Made by a program: the position numbers and the translations under genes. A DNA stretch of 64,000 nucleotides from Apoderus coryli (Eukaryota; Arthropoda; Insecta; Coleoptera; Attelabidae), in NCBI GenBank assembly GCA_911728435.2, contig OU452199.1, positions 41,427,253 through 41,491,252 of the forward strand, read 5' to 3'. This document shows, piece after piece, positions 19,525-31,710 of this stretch. Within the stretch, counting starts at the first letter, position 1; every line of letters begins with the position of its first letter. Under the pieces are notes generated by a model. The model searched no databases. It was not told the origin of the DNA and was given only the letters and a program-made list of their open reading frames with translations.

Positions 19525-21599
19525 CTCGTAAAGTTCTTGACTAAGCAAGGAAAGTCTGTTGGAGAGATGCCATCGGTTTACTGGGAATCTTGCCATGAAG
19601 CTCAATGGTATGGGCCTTTTAAGCATGGTAGGGAACCACTCTGGCAATTATTGAAAAATAATAAAAATTATACTTGAAAATGCTGGGTTGCAAGGCCGTA
19701 GTAGAATATAATTGGGGAAAGGGGAGGAGGTGTGATTTAGTTTGGTGCAACAGTAGAAAATATAAAAATACAGGGTGACCAAAGTTATTTTATTTTTTAT
19801 CATGTTTCTTGGGCTATTTATCTTGAAAATTGGCACCTTCATGTTTTTGGTACGAGAAATCGGTTTTAAAATCTGAAGAGAAGCCTTTTTTTTTTAATTA
19901 ATTCTGTTTCATTTTCGATATTTTAATCCGTTTAAAAAAAAAAACGATTTAATGCAATGAACTCAAAAATATTCATACATAAGTCATGGTCGAACCTTAA
20001 AAACGAACATTTCTGAAAATTGATCACATTTTGTGTTTAGTAGGTACTTATTCAGCGACCCTTAAATGGAGTCGATAGCTAGATCATCGTCATAAAATTA
20101 TTAGTTTTACACTTAAATATGGAGAGCTCTTCGTGCCTCGAGGGCAACAGTTTATTTTTTTTAACATAAAATGCATACATCAAATGACGATAAAACTATT
20201 TGTCAACCATTAGTTTAATTATTGACAGATATAATTGCAGTTTGTTTCCAAAGCCTACTTGTTTAAGAGTTGTGAATTTTCGATAATAGTTGTTCCTACA
20301 AATTTGCCTATAATTTTTTAACGAATGAAGATAGCAATTTTTTTCCTTTACAAAAGTTGCTTAGAAAAAATAGCTCTCTTGAACTATCTAAAAATATAGG
20401 TATGTTTCTGGAAAAAAAAATTGATGAAGTCATTTAGTTTAGTTTTCAAATTTGGAAAGAAAATCAAATGTGGGTTAAAATGGAGCTTACTTAATTCCAT
20501 TTAAGAACCTCTATTCAGAATTTTTCTATCGTTTTTCATTTTCTCATAGCAGAGCTGGGACATCGAGTTTTGCTCTAATTTAACGGATATTGTAACTCTT
20601 GGACACAGTGTATATGAATTTTGTCGAGCAGACGTCTTTTGATCTCTTCGAATATGGATTACTTGAAAAAATCCTACTCTTATAATTGCCGCGACAAAAA
20701 TAAATTGTAGAACTTCTGAGAATCTACGCTCAAAAAATTGTAGAGACAGATTATTTACATGATGCACAGATATACTTAAAGGCTATACTCCATCGTCAAG
20801 CAGGATATGATATTTTGTTGTTAAGGGAAAAAACCCTTTTGAGGCTTCTATTTAGGTGGTGTATAGTAATAGTAACAGACATCGTCCAAGACCGCATCCG
20901 GTTTTACAGACTGAAAAAAAAAATGTTTAATATATTATGAGAGGTTTCGCGAAAAGGTAATTTACGCTTCAAAAGGCTCGATGTTGAAAAATTGGAAATT
21001 AAATGAATGAGGCATGAGGATAAACAAGTCATACGGCTTCTATTAGCATTGCTACAATAATATACAGGGTTATTCGTTTTAATTTTTGGGTAAAAGAATG
21101 TCACGAAAGAATTTTATACTATAGAAACCTTTTATATTACGAGGAGGTTAGGTTGAGAGCTTACAGAAAGAATCATTATTGATTCTTTAGTTAGCATATA
21201 GTCACAGCCTTCTCTAGACCAGCCATGAACAGATAATGGCAACACGCAATACGATTAGCCAACCAGTCTACTGTACAGGGCGGCCGAAAGTGGACCATTT
21301 CTTATCACAAATACCGAAAAAGTGACATATGCGTCCTCCAGGCTCAAATTTCATGAAAAACCCAATGTTGGAAACAGATTTTGGCTATGGTAAACCGTTT
21401 CGCCGCTAGGGGGCGTTTCTCAATCACGGTCGATTTCGTTTTCGGTCTATATAACTTTTTTGTTTTCCTAGATAATTCGTTTTCGAACAAACTTTTTCAT
21501 ATCACTTTTAGATATAGAAGAAGCTGATCTGACTTGTTTCTATACAGGGCTATTCGTAAATTTGTTGTAACAATTATTATTTTATTTTCTTATGGAACA
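19525..21599. other. No gene; isolated transposon termini
   Basis: AT-rich stretch with single element ends such as ACAGGGTGACCAAAG (19772), TACAGGGTTATTCG (21063) and TACAGGGCGGCCGAAAGTGG (21275). A repeat shared with 14.87 kb lies near 20116. No coding region was recognised. Confidence 0.5.
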
Positions 21600-22262
21600 C
21601 CCCGTATATTTTTGCATTTTCTTGTAAGACGTCAAATTCAGCCCCCTTGGCTCCGCCGCTCTCTTTATTATCCGCAGGTGAGTGTGGCGACTCAAGTTTG
21701 GGAAGGTGTCCCAGCTAATACCCACTAAAACCTCTCCGGTGAAAAGAGCTATCTGATGTCGCTCAGCCCTTTCGAAGACCGTTGTTGCTCGCTGTGCGAG
21801 ATGTTCCATCAAAGAGTCGAGACCTAAATCCCTCCGGATTCGGTCGTTCCTCACGAACCATGGTGCGTCTAGTGCTATTCTGATAGCCTTCCAGTTTTCT
21901 CCGGTATGACCTCGCTGTTTGTCCCCATGACATGACCGGTCGTACAACAGCCTTGACGAGGAGCAACTTGTTTTTCAGTGGAAGTCTGCTTTTCCTGTTG
22001 ATCAGCGGGAGCAGCGCGTTGATAGCCGCCTACCCCTTTCCGGCTGCAATGCTGGTGTGCTTCTGGAATGTGTGGCCCCTGTCCAAAGTAACACCAAGGT
22101 ACTTTGCCGAGTACCGCCATTCGACGTCTTCTCCATCGATTTGAACATGTCCCCATGGTTCCCTTCGTTTTTTTCCATGGATAAGCAAAGCAGTACTCTT
22201 CTCAGCGTTTATTTTAATACGTCAAGTCAAGCACCATTCAGTCATCCTGTCTGCTGCCTTTA
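21600..22262 (-). pseudogene. Jockey-type non-LTR retrotransposon, ORF2 C-terminal remnant
   Basis: Minus strand, from about 22262 down: KINAEKSTALLIHGKKRREP, WGHVQIDGEDVEWRYSAKYL, GVTLDRGHTFQKHT, then a lysine/leucine-rich connector region (INRKSRLPLKNKLLLVKAVV) and, in another frame, AIRIALDAPWFVRNDRIRRD with GLDSLMEHLAQRAT. This order, ending with the RNAPWF(V)RN block, is the post-RT region of jockey-clade ORF2. At least two frame changes are present and everything upstream of the thumb is missing (5' truncation). GC content is markedly above the flanks, suggesting a different element lineage. Confidence 0.8.
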
Positions 22263-22841
22263 TTAGGTAATTTAGTTTAATAAAAACATACACAATTCCT
22301 ACGAAATGTCTCTGCTGCCTTTAAATTTTAAAATAAACACAATTTTACCCAATTCTTGTTGTTTTTATAGCCCATCATGTCACCATAGTCTTAAACGGAA
22401 TATATTACGCAGTCATTGCAAGACAGTACATCAAATCAAGGCATGCCATGCCTATCTGCCAGTCTATACGACATACACATAGAGAATAATATTATTATGG
22501 AATGCTGTTGCCTGGCTGCATACATACATACAGTTTGACATTTGACAGGTTGATTGACAGGTCCAAGCTACCGCTCGCTTCACTGACACACATTTCCGCT
22601 CCTGTTTTCTCCTCTTGGGCGCTTTTTTGTTTTCTTATTCTTCTTTAGAGGTTTATTTGTTAAGTTTGTGTACACTTATTTATAAAATATTGAATTGATC
22701 TAAAGGTCAAATGTATTTTAATGTATTACATGTGACATGTGGTCTATTTTTAATTTTATATACAAGGGATGTTCATTTTGTTTTGAAATACCGAATCTAA
22801 TTATTTTTTTATTTATTTTTTGTCTGTCTTAAAATTTCAAA
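22263..22841. other. No gene seen
   Basis: Spacer; moderately GC-rich around 22500-22620. No recognised domain. Confidence 0.4.
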
Positions 22842-22928
22842 ATGCAGAATCGTTGTTGTGTGGTAAATTGTAAAAGAAATCACGCAAAAGATGTGTACCT
22901 CGTGCTTCTGGTGTACTGTGTAAACAAC
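22842..22928 (+). pseudogene. Possible THAP first-exon remnant
   Basis: ATG at 22842 gives MQNRCCVVNCKRNHAKDVYL and stops after 32 residues. The CCVVNC spacing matches the first cysteine pair of THAP domains, as in the two other THAP starts in this window (7238 and 62103). No second exon was found and no donor site is convincing. Confidence 0.35.
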
Positions 22929-23789
22929 ATTATTTTGTAGATGTACCGGGCGGTCCGTTTAAGAGGGACCACTACCTTATCTGAGAAACTATAAACGGTA
23001 CAACAAAAAGTTAAATAGAAACTTTTGTTGGGTTAACTTAGTTTTTATATATTTATTTTTACATATACAGGGTGGCTCATATTGCAGTAACGGCATTCAA
23101 CTTGCTTATTTTAAATAGCACACCCTATATATTGATATATATTTAGATAGAGCCCTAAAAGGCAAAATCAACGATATATATCGTATGGGGTTTACATGAT
23201 CTGTTTCCAATTTAGCTTAGATTTCAACTAGCGTAGGTAAGTTATTTGAATAATTTTTTAGATTCTGTTTGGGTAGAAAAAAATGTACATAAATGCTGTA
23301 CTTTTGCCAAAAGAGCTATTACTGTAATTTGAAAAATCGCACAGTGTTGCCATATTTGGAAATGTTGTATTTAAACCATTCATTGAAACTCAATAACACC
23401 TTGTAATTGAGTAGATAATTTTTACTAAACATAGTAACCAATCAAATTACTTAATTTTAAGTCATGTGTCAAATTTCATCCAATCACCTCTGGATTACAG
23501 CGATAATACCCTACATGTGGTGGTTTCAGTTTGGTGTTTTTTTTATTAAAAATTAGTGAAACGTCAAACTGACAACTGGTTTAAAAATGTCGCGAACATA
23601 TTTACTATACCGACCGCTGAGAAGAATTCTGATAGAAATTACTTATGCAGTTTTAATCATTATCAAATGAGTGCATATTAGAATTTATATGGAAAGTATC
23701 CTTTGTAAAATTTACCTTATTTTAAAATCGAATGCGAATGCGCTCAGATTTCAAAATAATAATACTGCTGCTAGTTGCGACTGAAATAT
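22929..23789. other. No gene; unpaired transposon ends
   Basis: Contains TACCGGGCGGTCCGTTTAAG (22943) and TACAGGGTGGCTCATATTGC (23065), ends of two different mariner-like MITE families, with no matching partners found nearby. Confidence 0.5.
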
Positions 23790-23960
23790 ATCTCTAATGT
23801 ATTTGGTTTCTAAGGACAAAAAGTGATATTTTGAACAATTTTTTGATTTTTTTAGATTTCATATCAAGAATATTTTAGGGTGAAACTATATAGCTTGTAT
23901 AGAGGTTATCTACGGGTAACTCAAAAAATTTCCGATTCATTTATTAATGCTCTTAATATT
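23790..23960 (+). repeat. Diverged copy of the sub-repeat in the 19-2262 duplication
   Basis: Shares the order of words TAAGGACAAAAAGTGATATTTT, TTTTTTGATTTTTTTAGATTT, GGTGAAACTATA..., GAGGTTATCTACGGGTAACTC with the units at 1646-1815 and elsewhere. This shows the unit is dispersed, not only tandem. Confidence 0.7.
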
Positions 23961-24258
23961 TTTTTCGAAGTAGGAAGTAAAAATTGATATTGCCAATAGT
24001 CCTTTTCCTAGAAAAGACTGAGGAGTCATTATTTTTGGCCACTTTGCTAAAACTGCCAAAATTTGGAAATCTATAACTCGAACAGCCAAATTACTTTTGA
24101 TTTCTCAAAGATTTTGGATGTTGCATTCTTCTCTAAAATTTTTAATTATTTTTTTTATTGAAAATTTTTATATTTTTTTGCATTTAATCAAGAGTTTTTT
24201 ATTCTGGATTTTTTGTTTGTTCGTAATCTAGACATATTTTATTATTTTTGACGTGTGA

Positions 24259-25009
24259 ATGGAGGTTCTATTCCATTGTTTGAGTGAGTACAGAATATTT
24301 CTCGAGTTTTGTGCGACCAGAGAATGCGAACTGAATGCTGAAACGAGTTTGCATAATTTGGCTAATATATTGAAAGATTATGCGGTAAATATGAGAAAAG
24401 CTGACGGAACTGAATATAAAGAAGCAACTGTAAAAACAATTTGGAATACTACGAGCAGGCTACTCCAGGAAAAATACTTCAATGACTTCAAAATTGTATT
24501 CTACCCGTTTACCAGTGTGCGATATTCAAAAATGCGCGAGATGTAAGAAATGCAAAACGTAAAGGATTACAGCAGGATCCAAACAAACGAAAATGCAGTT
24601 CATCAAGTTTGAGTTCAAGTGATTTGGCTAGAATGATGAATGTACACCAGAAGGTTTACAAAAAAATGGTTACCATATTGTAGTTGTTGAGTTAGCTTGG
24701 CGAGGTGGTGAACCAGCTGATTGCCTTATAGATAATTTCACGATTGAGAAAAATAATGCAATAACTGCAGTTAGCCGTTTGGCAAATAAAGGAATTCCTG
24801 AACAGCAATTAATAAAAATAACAGGACATAGCAGCTCTAATTCAATTAAACCGTACTTGAATATTAACCAAGAACGCTATGGTGAAATAATCAACACCAT
24901 GCGAGGAATTTCTTCAACAGTGGAAATTAACAATCCGTCAACTTCAGCAAACTCTTCTTCCAATTTAACATTTACCAATTGTACTTTTCACAACAGTAGT
25001 TTTAAATAA
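24259..25009 (+). pseudogene. Crypton-type tyrosine recombinase, internally deleted
   Basis: The first open part (24259-24546) has LHNLANILKDYAVNMRKADG and TEYKEATVKTIWNTTSRLLQ, like the core-binding domain of Crypton-derived proteins (a KIAA1958/DUF3504-like fold). After a stop and lost sequence, the frame at about 24668-25009 has VVELAWRGGEPADCLIDNF, carrying the likely catalytic Arg, then QQLIKITGHSSSNSIKPYLN (the His box and candidate Tyr), and ends RYGEIINTMRGIS plus a Ser/Asn-rich tail. The middle catalytic segment is absent, so it is not active. Cryptons use a tyrosine recombinase instead of a DDE enzyme and are rare in insects. Confidence 0.7.
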
Positions 25010-25142
25010 AAATGAATAATATTTGTTTGATTAAAACTAATACATTTTGTATTGAAAATTATTAAACGTCAGATTGACAATCAAATCTTTGATATCTACA
25101 AAGTAAAAAATTATCTTATCGAATACTCCTCGGGCCTTGATA

Positions 25143-25245
25143 AATACTAAAAATTTTGTCATAGAGAATCCTTCAAGCGAGTTGCTGCGGCCTTGGGCTA
25201 TTATCAAGCAACACGCTTTCGGCATTCTCTATGACAAAATTATCT
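25143..25245. repeat. Short inverted repeat
   Basis: AATTTTGTCATAGAGAAT (about 25152-25169) faces ATTCTCTATGACAAAATT (about 25224-25241), a perfect 18-bp inverted pair with a loop of about 54 bases. Probably a tiny non-autonomous element just downstream of the Crypton-like remnant. Confidence 0.7.
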
Positions 25246-25908
25246 CGGTATTATCATGACCCTAGGGGTATTACTACTGATAATACAATACTATTAGTTA
25301 CCAAATATAGGCTTATACTTGAGTGAAACGTTGTTGTATTCGAGGAATACTGAATGTAAGATGTCATTGAATCAAAGGGTGTGTTTTTGGATAAACTACA
25401 GATTTTTCTCTGTGTGGAAATATGCGCAGGCGTGTTTTTTGTTTTTTTAATTGTATAAAAAGTACTCGTACGCTTTATTGAAACGTTTTTTTACCATCAT
25501 CATCAGGAAACAAAGCTGAAACAAAAAAATAAAACAGCAATCATACTTTTATCATGAATATTGGTATAAGTATACGGCAATTAATAGAACAAAACTAAGG
25601 AATGTTCGTTCATAATACTTACTTAATAATATTGGAATATAAAAAGAAAGAAGAATGCTATAATAATAATACACATCAGGCAGACCAGGTAAGGGTAGTG
25701 AGGTGGTTGGTATGGATAGAGTATAGAGGCAGAGAGCCGAGAATACACAAAATATAATGGTGTAATTTGACACCGAACAGCAGCCGAAAAGGCTCCCTGT
25801 TTATATAGAACAGCGTACGTATACAAATATACACGCGGCCAAGCGGCATTTACATTGTTGCCATTAGTTATCTCTTAATTATCAATGTTGTCAAATTCAT
25901 TATACCTA
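25246..25908. other. No gene; weak hammerhead-like motif near 25475-25512
   Basis: On the minus strand CCTGATGATGATGG is followed by ACGTTTC rather than CGAAAC, so the core is broken. The rest is AT-rich and non-coding. Confidence 0.4.
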
Positions 25909-26418
25909 CACTCACCGGCCACTAAAAACTGACCCCAATTTTAAAGTTGGCTTCTTCGCGAAGCGTTCATTTGATTTGACGATTTTTTTTTCAAATTGTA
26001 GATTGATTTTTCAGTAACGATTCTATGTTAGAACATTCTATTCTGATTTGAATTTGAGCATATATACGGGGTGCAACAATGAAATGAAATTTTCATCCCT
26101 GTGGAGCGCAACAGCTATAGAGTTATTGTCAACTAGAATCAAATTAAACCCTGATCTTTTCTGAGCATTCTGTTTTTTTAATCACGACATTATCTCTATT
26201 TTTGTTGGAGATACACTGTTTCAAAGCGAACGCTGAAAACAACACAACAAAAAGACTTAAAAAGGTAAGTTTATTCAGAAAACTAACAAAAACGTAAAAA
26301 TAATGAACAAATTTGGAGACGATAATGTCTAGTGTGGCCTCCTCACACAAAAATTACTTTATTTAGACGATTTGGCATCGAATCAATAAGGTTTGTAACA
26401 AATTCTTGCGGACTGGCA
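25909..26418 (-). mobile_element. Tc1-like transposon remnant (C-terminal transposase end)
   Basis: A possible terminus, CACTCACCGGCCACTAAAAA, at 25909 resembles ends of Tc1-type elements. On the minus strand at about 26322-26418 a frame reads EFDASPQEFVTNLIDSMPNR, LNKVIFV, stop, GGHTRH, which matches the C-terminal tail of Tc1-like transposases (...RRL..VI...GGHT.Y). The rest of the transposase is missing because the satellite array starts at about 26430. Confidence 0.6.
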
Positions 26419-26429
26419 TCAAATTCTTA

Positions 26430-29224
26430 CTGAGGTGCAATTCGCAGGCGAGTCTGAGGCAGGCGCGTCAGACTCGGAGTCAGGCAAGTCCTAATCAGAC
26501 GAGTTCGAGTTCCGCAAGTCAGAGTCAGGCGAGACCGATTCAGGCAAGACCGAATCAGGCGAGACCGAATAAGGCGAGATAGATCCAGATGAGTCCGAGT
26601 CAGGCGAGTCAGAGTTAGGCGAGTTCGAATCAGACGAGTCAGAGTCAGACTTAGTCTAGTCCGAATCATACAAGTCCGAGTAAGACAAGTATAATTTCCT
26701 ATCAGAGAGTCGGAGTCATGCGAATTTGAGTCCGAACTAGACACGTCAAACGAGTCTGAGTCAGGCGAGACCGCTTCAGGCCGGAGCGAATCAGACGAAA
26801 CGGAAATAGACGAGTCCGAGTCAGGCGAGTCAGAGTTCGAGTCAGATTTGTTGAGTGCGAATCAAACGAGTCCGATTACGAATCCATTGAGTCCGAGTCA
26901 GACAAGTCTGAGTTCCAATCAGACGAGTCGGAGTCATGCGCTTCCGGATCAGACGCGTTAGTGACAGGCGAGTCCGAATTAGATGAGTCCAAATCAGGCG
27001 AGTCAGGCGCGACCAATTCAGGCAAGAGCGAATCAGACGAGTTCGAATCAGACAAGTCGGAGTCAGGCGTGTCAGAAACAGACGAGTCCGAGTAAGGGAA
27101 GTCGGTATCAGGCGTGCCAGAATCAGAGAGTCCGAGTCAGTTGAGTCCGAGTCAGACGAGTCAGAGTCAAGCGAGTCCGATTTCGAATTAGACGAGTCCG
27201 AGTCAGACAAGTGTGACTTGCAATCAGACGAGTCGGAGTCATGCTAGTCCGAATCAGACGCGTTAGAGAAATTAGGCGAGTCAGGCGCGACAGATTCAGA
27301 CGAGTTCGAATCAGACAAGTCGGAGTCAGGCGAGTCAGAATCAGACGAGACCGACTAAGGCGAGATCGATTCAGATGAGTCCGAGTCAGGCGAGTCAGAG
27401 TTAGGTTAATCCGAATCAGACGAGTCAGACTCAGTCTAGTCCGAATCAGACGAGTCCGAGTCGATTTCAGGCGAGTCCTATTTCGAATCAGAAAAATCTG
27501 AGCCGGACAAGTATGAGTTCCAATCAGACGAGTCGGAGTCATGCGAGTCCGCATCCGAATTAGACGCGTCAGACGAATCTGAGTCAGGCGAGACCGAATC
27601 AGGCGATACGGGATTAGACGATTCCGAGTCAGGCGACTCAGGTCGAATCAGACTCAGATGAGTGCGATTCAGACGAGCCAATTACGATTCCATTGAGTCC
27701 GCGTCAGATGAGTCTGAGTTCTAATCAGACGAGTCGGAGTCAAGCGAGTCCGAATCAGACGCGTTAGAGTCAGGCGAGTCCTAATCAGACGAGTACAAAT
27801 CAGGCGAATCAGGCGCGACCGAATCTGTCGAGAGCGAATCAGACGAGTTCGATTCAGACAAGTCGGAGTCAGGCGAGTCAGAATCAGACGAATCCGAGTC
27901 AGGCGAGTCAGAATCAGACGTTCCGAGTCAGTCGAGTCCGATCCAGACGAGTCAGTCTCAGTCTAGTCCGAATCAGATGATTCCGAGTTAGACAAGGCAG
28001 AGTCAGGCGAGTCCGATTTCGAAATAGATGAGTCCGAGTCAGACAAGTCTGAGTTCCAATCAGACAAGTCGGAGATACGCGAATCCAATTCCAATCAGAC
28101 GGGTCAGAGTTAGGCGAGTCCTAATCATACGAGTCCAAATCAAGCGAGTTAGAGTCAGGCGAGACAGAATTAGGCGGGACCGAATCAAACGAGTTCGATT
28201 CAGTCGAGTCCGAGTCAGGCGAGTAGCGAATCAGGCGAGTCCGAGGTCGGCGAGTCAGAGTTAGGCGAGTCCGAATCAGATGAGTCCGAGTCGACGTCAG
28301 GTAGTCCGATTTCGAATCAGACAGGTCCGAGTCAGACAAGTATGAGTTCCAATCAGACGAGTGAGAGTCATGTGAGTCCGAGTACCAATTAGGCGCGTCA
28401 AGCTAGTCTGAGTCAGGCGAGATCGATTCCGGTTGAAGCGAATCAGGCGATACGGAATTAGATAATTCCGATTCAGGCGAGTCAGAGTTCGAGTCAGACT
28501 CAGTCGAGTGCGAATTAGACGAGTCAGATTACGAATCTGTTGAGTCCGAGTCAGACAAGTTGAAGTTTTAACCATACGAGTTGGAGTCATGCGAGTCCGA
28601 ATCAGACGAGTCCAAAGAGACGAGTCAGGCGCGACCGAATCAGACGAGTTCGAGGCAGTCAAGTCGGAGTCAGGCGAGTCAGAATCAGACGAGTCCGAGT
28701 CAGATGAGTCCGAGTCAGGCAAGTCAGTATCAGGCGAGTCAGAAACAGCCGTTTCGAGTCAGACGAGTCAGTCTCCGTCTAGTTCGAATCAGACAAGGCA
28801 GAGTCAAGCAAGTCCGATTTCGAAATAGATGAGTCCGAGTCAGACAAGTCTGCGATACAATCAGACGAGTCGGAGCTATGCGAGTCCGAGACCAATCAGA
28901 CGCGTCAGAGTCAGGCGAGTCCTAATCATACGAGTCCCAATCAAGCGAGTTAGAGTTAGGCGAGACGGAATTAGGCGGGACCGATTCAGACGAGTCCGTG
29001 TTCGATTCAGTTGAGTCCGAGTCCAGGCGTGTAGCGAGTCAGGCGAGTCCAAGGCTGGCGAGTTAGAGTTAAACGAGTCCGAATCAGACGAGCCCGAATC
29101 AGAGGAGCCCTAGTCAAGCCGAGTCAGAATCAGACGCGTCAGAGTCTGGCGAGTCCTAATCAGATGAGTCCAAATCAGGCGAGACCGAATCAGGCGAGAC
29201 CGCATCAGACGAGTCCGAGTTATA
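26430..29224. repeat. GAGTC-rich satellite array 1, ~2.8 kb
   Basis: Built from variants of GAGTCAGGC, GAGTCAGAC and GAGTCC (6- and 9-base words combined into 15-mers). On a larger scale a marker word, GAGTTCCAATCAGACGAGTC, recurs irregularly every 200-335 bases, often near 300. A segment of at least 200 bases starting with the word CGAAATAGATGAGTCCGAGT repeats with an offset of 800 bases (28020 and 28820). All reading frames give Ser-Asp or Arg-Thr-Leu repeats that are broken often, as expected of a satellite. The same family occurs inverted at 46842-48215. Confidence 0.92.
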
Positions 29225-30167
29225 ACTAATTCCGAAAACCCTATAGACAAAAACGATAACAAGTGAATTTCGTGTGCTGATAAAATGATTTTTTGCAATC
29301 GATTACAATTTAATGTTGAGTTCAATTAAAAATTGCGTAAAATACAGTCCACAAAAAACCACACACCACAATCATATCACACTAGTCAGGGTCATTTATT
29401 ACTATAATTATTCACTTTACATCTATAGGTATCTAATCCATATTTTGGCCACCCAAGATTTCTTTGAAAAAAAATCTAAAACCATACTAAGTACCTATAT
29501 AACACGCATCAAAATCCTTATAGGTAGGTATATTTTTTTCAACCACAATATAAATAGGTATTTGATTCGATTAAGTATTTATAATATGTTTAAGAACACA
29601 ACACACCGCGTGCGTGTCCTAAAAGAGCAAATTTTTTCCAGCACATCAAACTTTGTAGTATTTACAGGTACCTACCTATATAAAACGAATTTACGTTCAC
29701 CTTTTTTTTTTCTTTAGTTTATTTATTCAAAAAGGTGGCCCACCTTCATCTTGTCATCCATGCCTAAACGTTTTCCGACAGCTCGAACATCTAATAAATT
29801 CGAAATTAAATGCACATCAGCATCATCATCATCAAAATTGGATTTCCGAAAAAACGGAAAACTTCTCGTGTTACTCTTCCATGTTCTTTATTCTTGTCGC
29901 TTCTGAAAGCATATTTTAAGCTGTAGGATTGTTGAATAGGTTGGGCGTTATACATAATATAAGAGCCAATAAATGAGCAAACTTTTTAAAGAGGAACATT
30001 ATGAATTTTTGTTGTTGTGTCTTCGTTGAATATAAGTTCTTTGTGTATACGAGATAGGTATCGCTTTGTTACGTCAAGCATATTGAGCAAAAATGTAGCC
30101 CGGGTGTCTCTATAAGGCTCGTTTTTTTAGTTTTTAGAGCATTTAAATTCTTTTTTAATATTAATGT
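29225..30167. other. No gene seen
   Basis: AT-rich spacer with TAGGTA/TACCTA short words and a (CAT)n run near 29818. No TE protein motif. Confidence 0.45.
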
Positions 30168-30318
30168 AATATTTGTATATGATGATGCCTCAAAAGTGTG
30201 ACGAAACATCGTATGACACTTTGGAAATAAAAAATATTTATCATCTTACCTGAGAGAACCTGACGAGGTGTCTGATGATGTCTCAAACCGGAGAAAAATA
30301 TCGTAAAACAATAAAAAA
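30168..30318 (+). repeat. Hammerhead-like repeat, copy 1
   Basis: Two core-like motifs occur in one 150-base unit: GATGATGCCTCAAAAGTGTG then ACGAAACATCG, and about 95 bases on CTGATGATGTCTC followed by a GGAGAAAAATATCG. The unit recurs at 32239-32390 with few changes. The two copies stand on either side of a non-LTR RT fragment and a MITE. CUGAUGA...CGAAAC cores of this kind are known from Penelope-like elements. Confidence 0.6.
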
Positions 30319-30359
30319 AAAATACGCGTGCAGAACAGTACACGTGATAGAAGTGAATA

Positions 30360-30525
30360 CTAAACACCAGGTTGAACAGGGATTTGAACTCGTTGGCACA
30401 GAGAGCTTCACAACATAATTTATGCACAAATCCGGGGGAGTCAGTGGCTGTCTTGTTTGCAAAGAAGACTGACTATGACTTTCTTGGTGAGGCAATTTTA
30501 CTAGAAATGAAAGTGGTAGATTGCT
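30360..30525 (+). pseudogene. Non-LTR RT thumb fragment
   Basis: Frame with NRDLNSLAQRASQHNLCTNP and GESVAVLFAKKTDYDF. This is the region just after the FADD box of jockey/CR1-type RTs (the INP.KS.AV.F block). It is fused directly to an endonuclease fragment of another copy, so the order is reversed relative to a normal element. Confidence 0.65.
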
Positions 30526-30540
30526 TGATCTATAACATTA

Positions 30541-31706
30541 AGTCGATTTCCAGCGACAGTGTCTGAGTCTATTAATTACTTCCTACCAGTTGATCGACAT
30601 CATCCTCCTCTGGATGTGGACTATATTATCAATGAGGCAGGGAACACAATGTATAGACATATGCTTGAGTTGGACTTTTCTAGTCTTGCCAACTGTAGTG
30701 ATCCTGACCTCGCCTGTGGTTTGTTTTATGAAAAGTTGAAAACTGTTTTTAATGCATCGGTGCCGATTTCATATGCAAAGATTTCTAAGTATCCTCCATG
30801 GTTTTCGGGTGATGTTGTTCGCAGCATCAAATTGAAGTCTAAACTATGGAAAAAATATAAAACATCCGGGGATCCTCAATTTTTCAATGATTTTAGAGTT
30901 TTGCGTCACAATATAAAAACTGAGGTGAGTTCCTCTTACAGCGTGTACTTGCGTGATGCTGAGCGTAGATTGAGTAGTGATCCTAACAAGTTTTGGTCTT
31001 TTGTCAATTCCAGAAGCAAATCTGGGCGATTGACTGATAGTATGACTTACGATGGTAATAATATTGATGATCCGCAGGAGCTTGTCAATAAATTTGCGGA
31101 ATTTTTCAACACATCATACGTTGCATCTCAGGCATTTGATATTGATCAGGGATTGTTTGATGTTGTGAATGTGTCTCATTTACCGGATCGTGTGATTACT
31201 GAGACGGAGGTCTATGGAGCTTTGAGAAGGTTAAAAGCTAAATTTACATCGGGTCCTGATAGTATACCATCTTTTGTAATTAGGGATTGTGCCACTGTGT
31301 TTGCTAAACCATTGTGTACAATATTTAATGTTTCTTTGCGATCGTGTAGTTTCCCCTCTGATTGGAAATCTTCTAGAGTAACGCCGGTTCATAAGAAGGG
31401 AGATAAACAGGATATTTCAAATTATAGACCAATTTCCATACAGTCGTGTTTTTCTAAAGTTTTTGAATTTGTGCTCCATGATATTATTATGAGGCATCAG
31501 ATTTCATCGGTACAACATGGCTTTTTTCCCGGTCGTTCTACGTCAACTAATTTATTGGTTTTAACACAGTTTTTAACTGAGCGACTTGATAATGGGGGTC
31601 AGGTAGATGTATTCTACACTGATTTTTCTAAAGCCTTTGATAGACTTGATCATGGTATTCTACTGCGTAAACTGTGTCGTTATGGACTATCTTACTGCTG
31701 CTTTTG
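30541..31706 (+). pseudogene. Non-LTR ORF2 fragment: endonuclease end, linker, N-terminal half of RT
   Basis: An open frame of 382 residues starts inside the endonuclease (VSESINYFLPVDRHHPPLDV, where the block HHPPL replaces the usual DHxPL). It runs through the linker (SYAKISKYPPWFSGDVVRSI, DPNKFWSFVNSRSK), then RT motifs TSGPDSIPSFVIRDC, NYRPISIQSCFSKVFEFVLH, HGFFPGRSTSTNLL and the catalytic YTDFSKAFDRLDHG. It ends abruptly after RKLCRYGLS, before the FADD box, where foldback MITE D begins. Uninterrupted over its whole length, so young or recently truncated, but without the second catalytic motif it cannot work. Confidence 0.85.
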
Positions 31707-31710
31707 AGGT

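Noticed and set aside
24259..25009. Bacterial-type phage integrase
   Set aside because: Tyrosine-recombinase-like blocks are closer to eukaryotic Crypton-derived proteins, and the surroundings are eukaryotic TEs.
26427..28722. Long frames encoding Ser-Asp or Arg-Thr-Leu repeats in the satellite
   Set aside because: They occur in all frames on both strands and are broken irregularly; the composition follows from the GAGTC word, so they are not genes.
26430..29224. CRISPR-like array
   Set aside because: There are repeated words but no constant repeats separated by unique spacers of uniform length; satellite sequence in a eukaryote-type genome.
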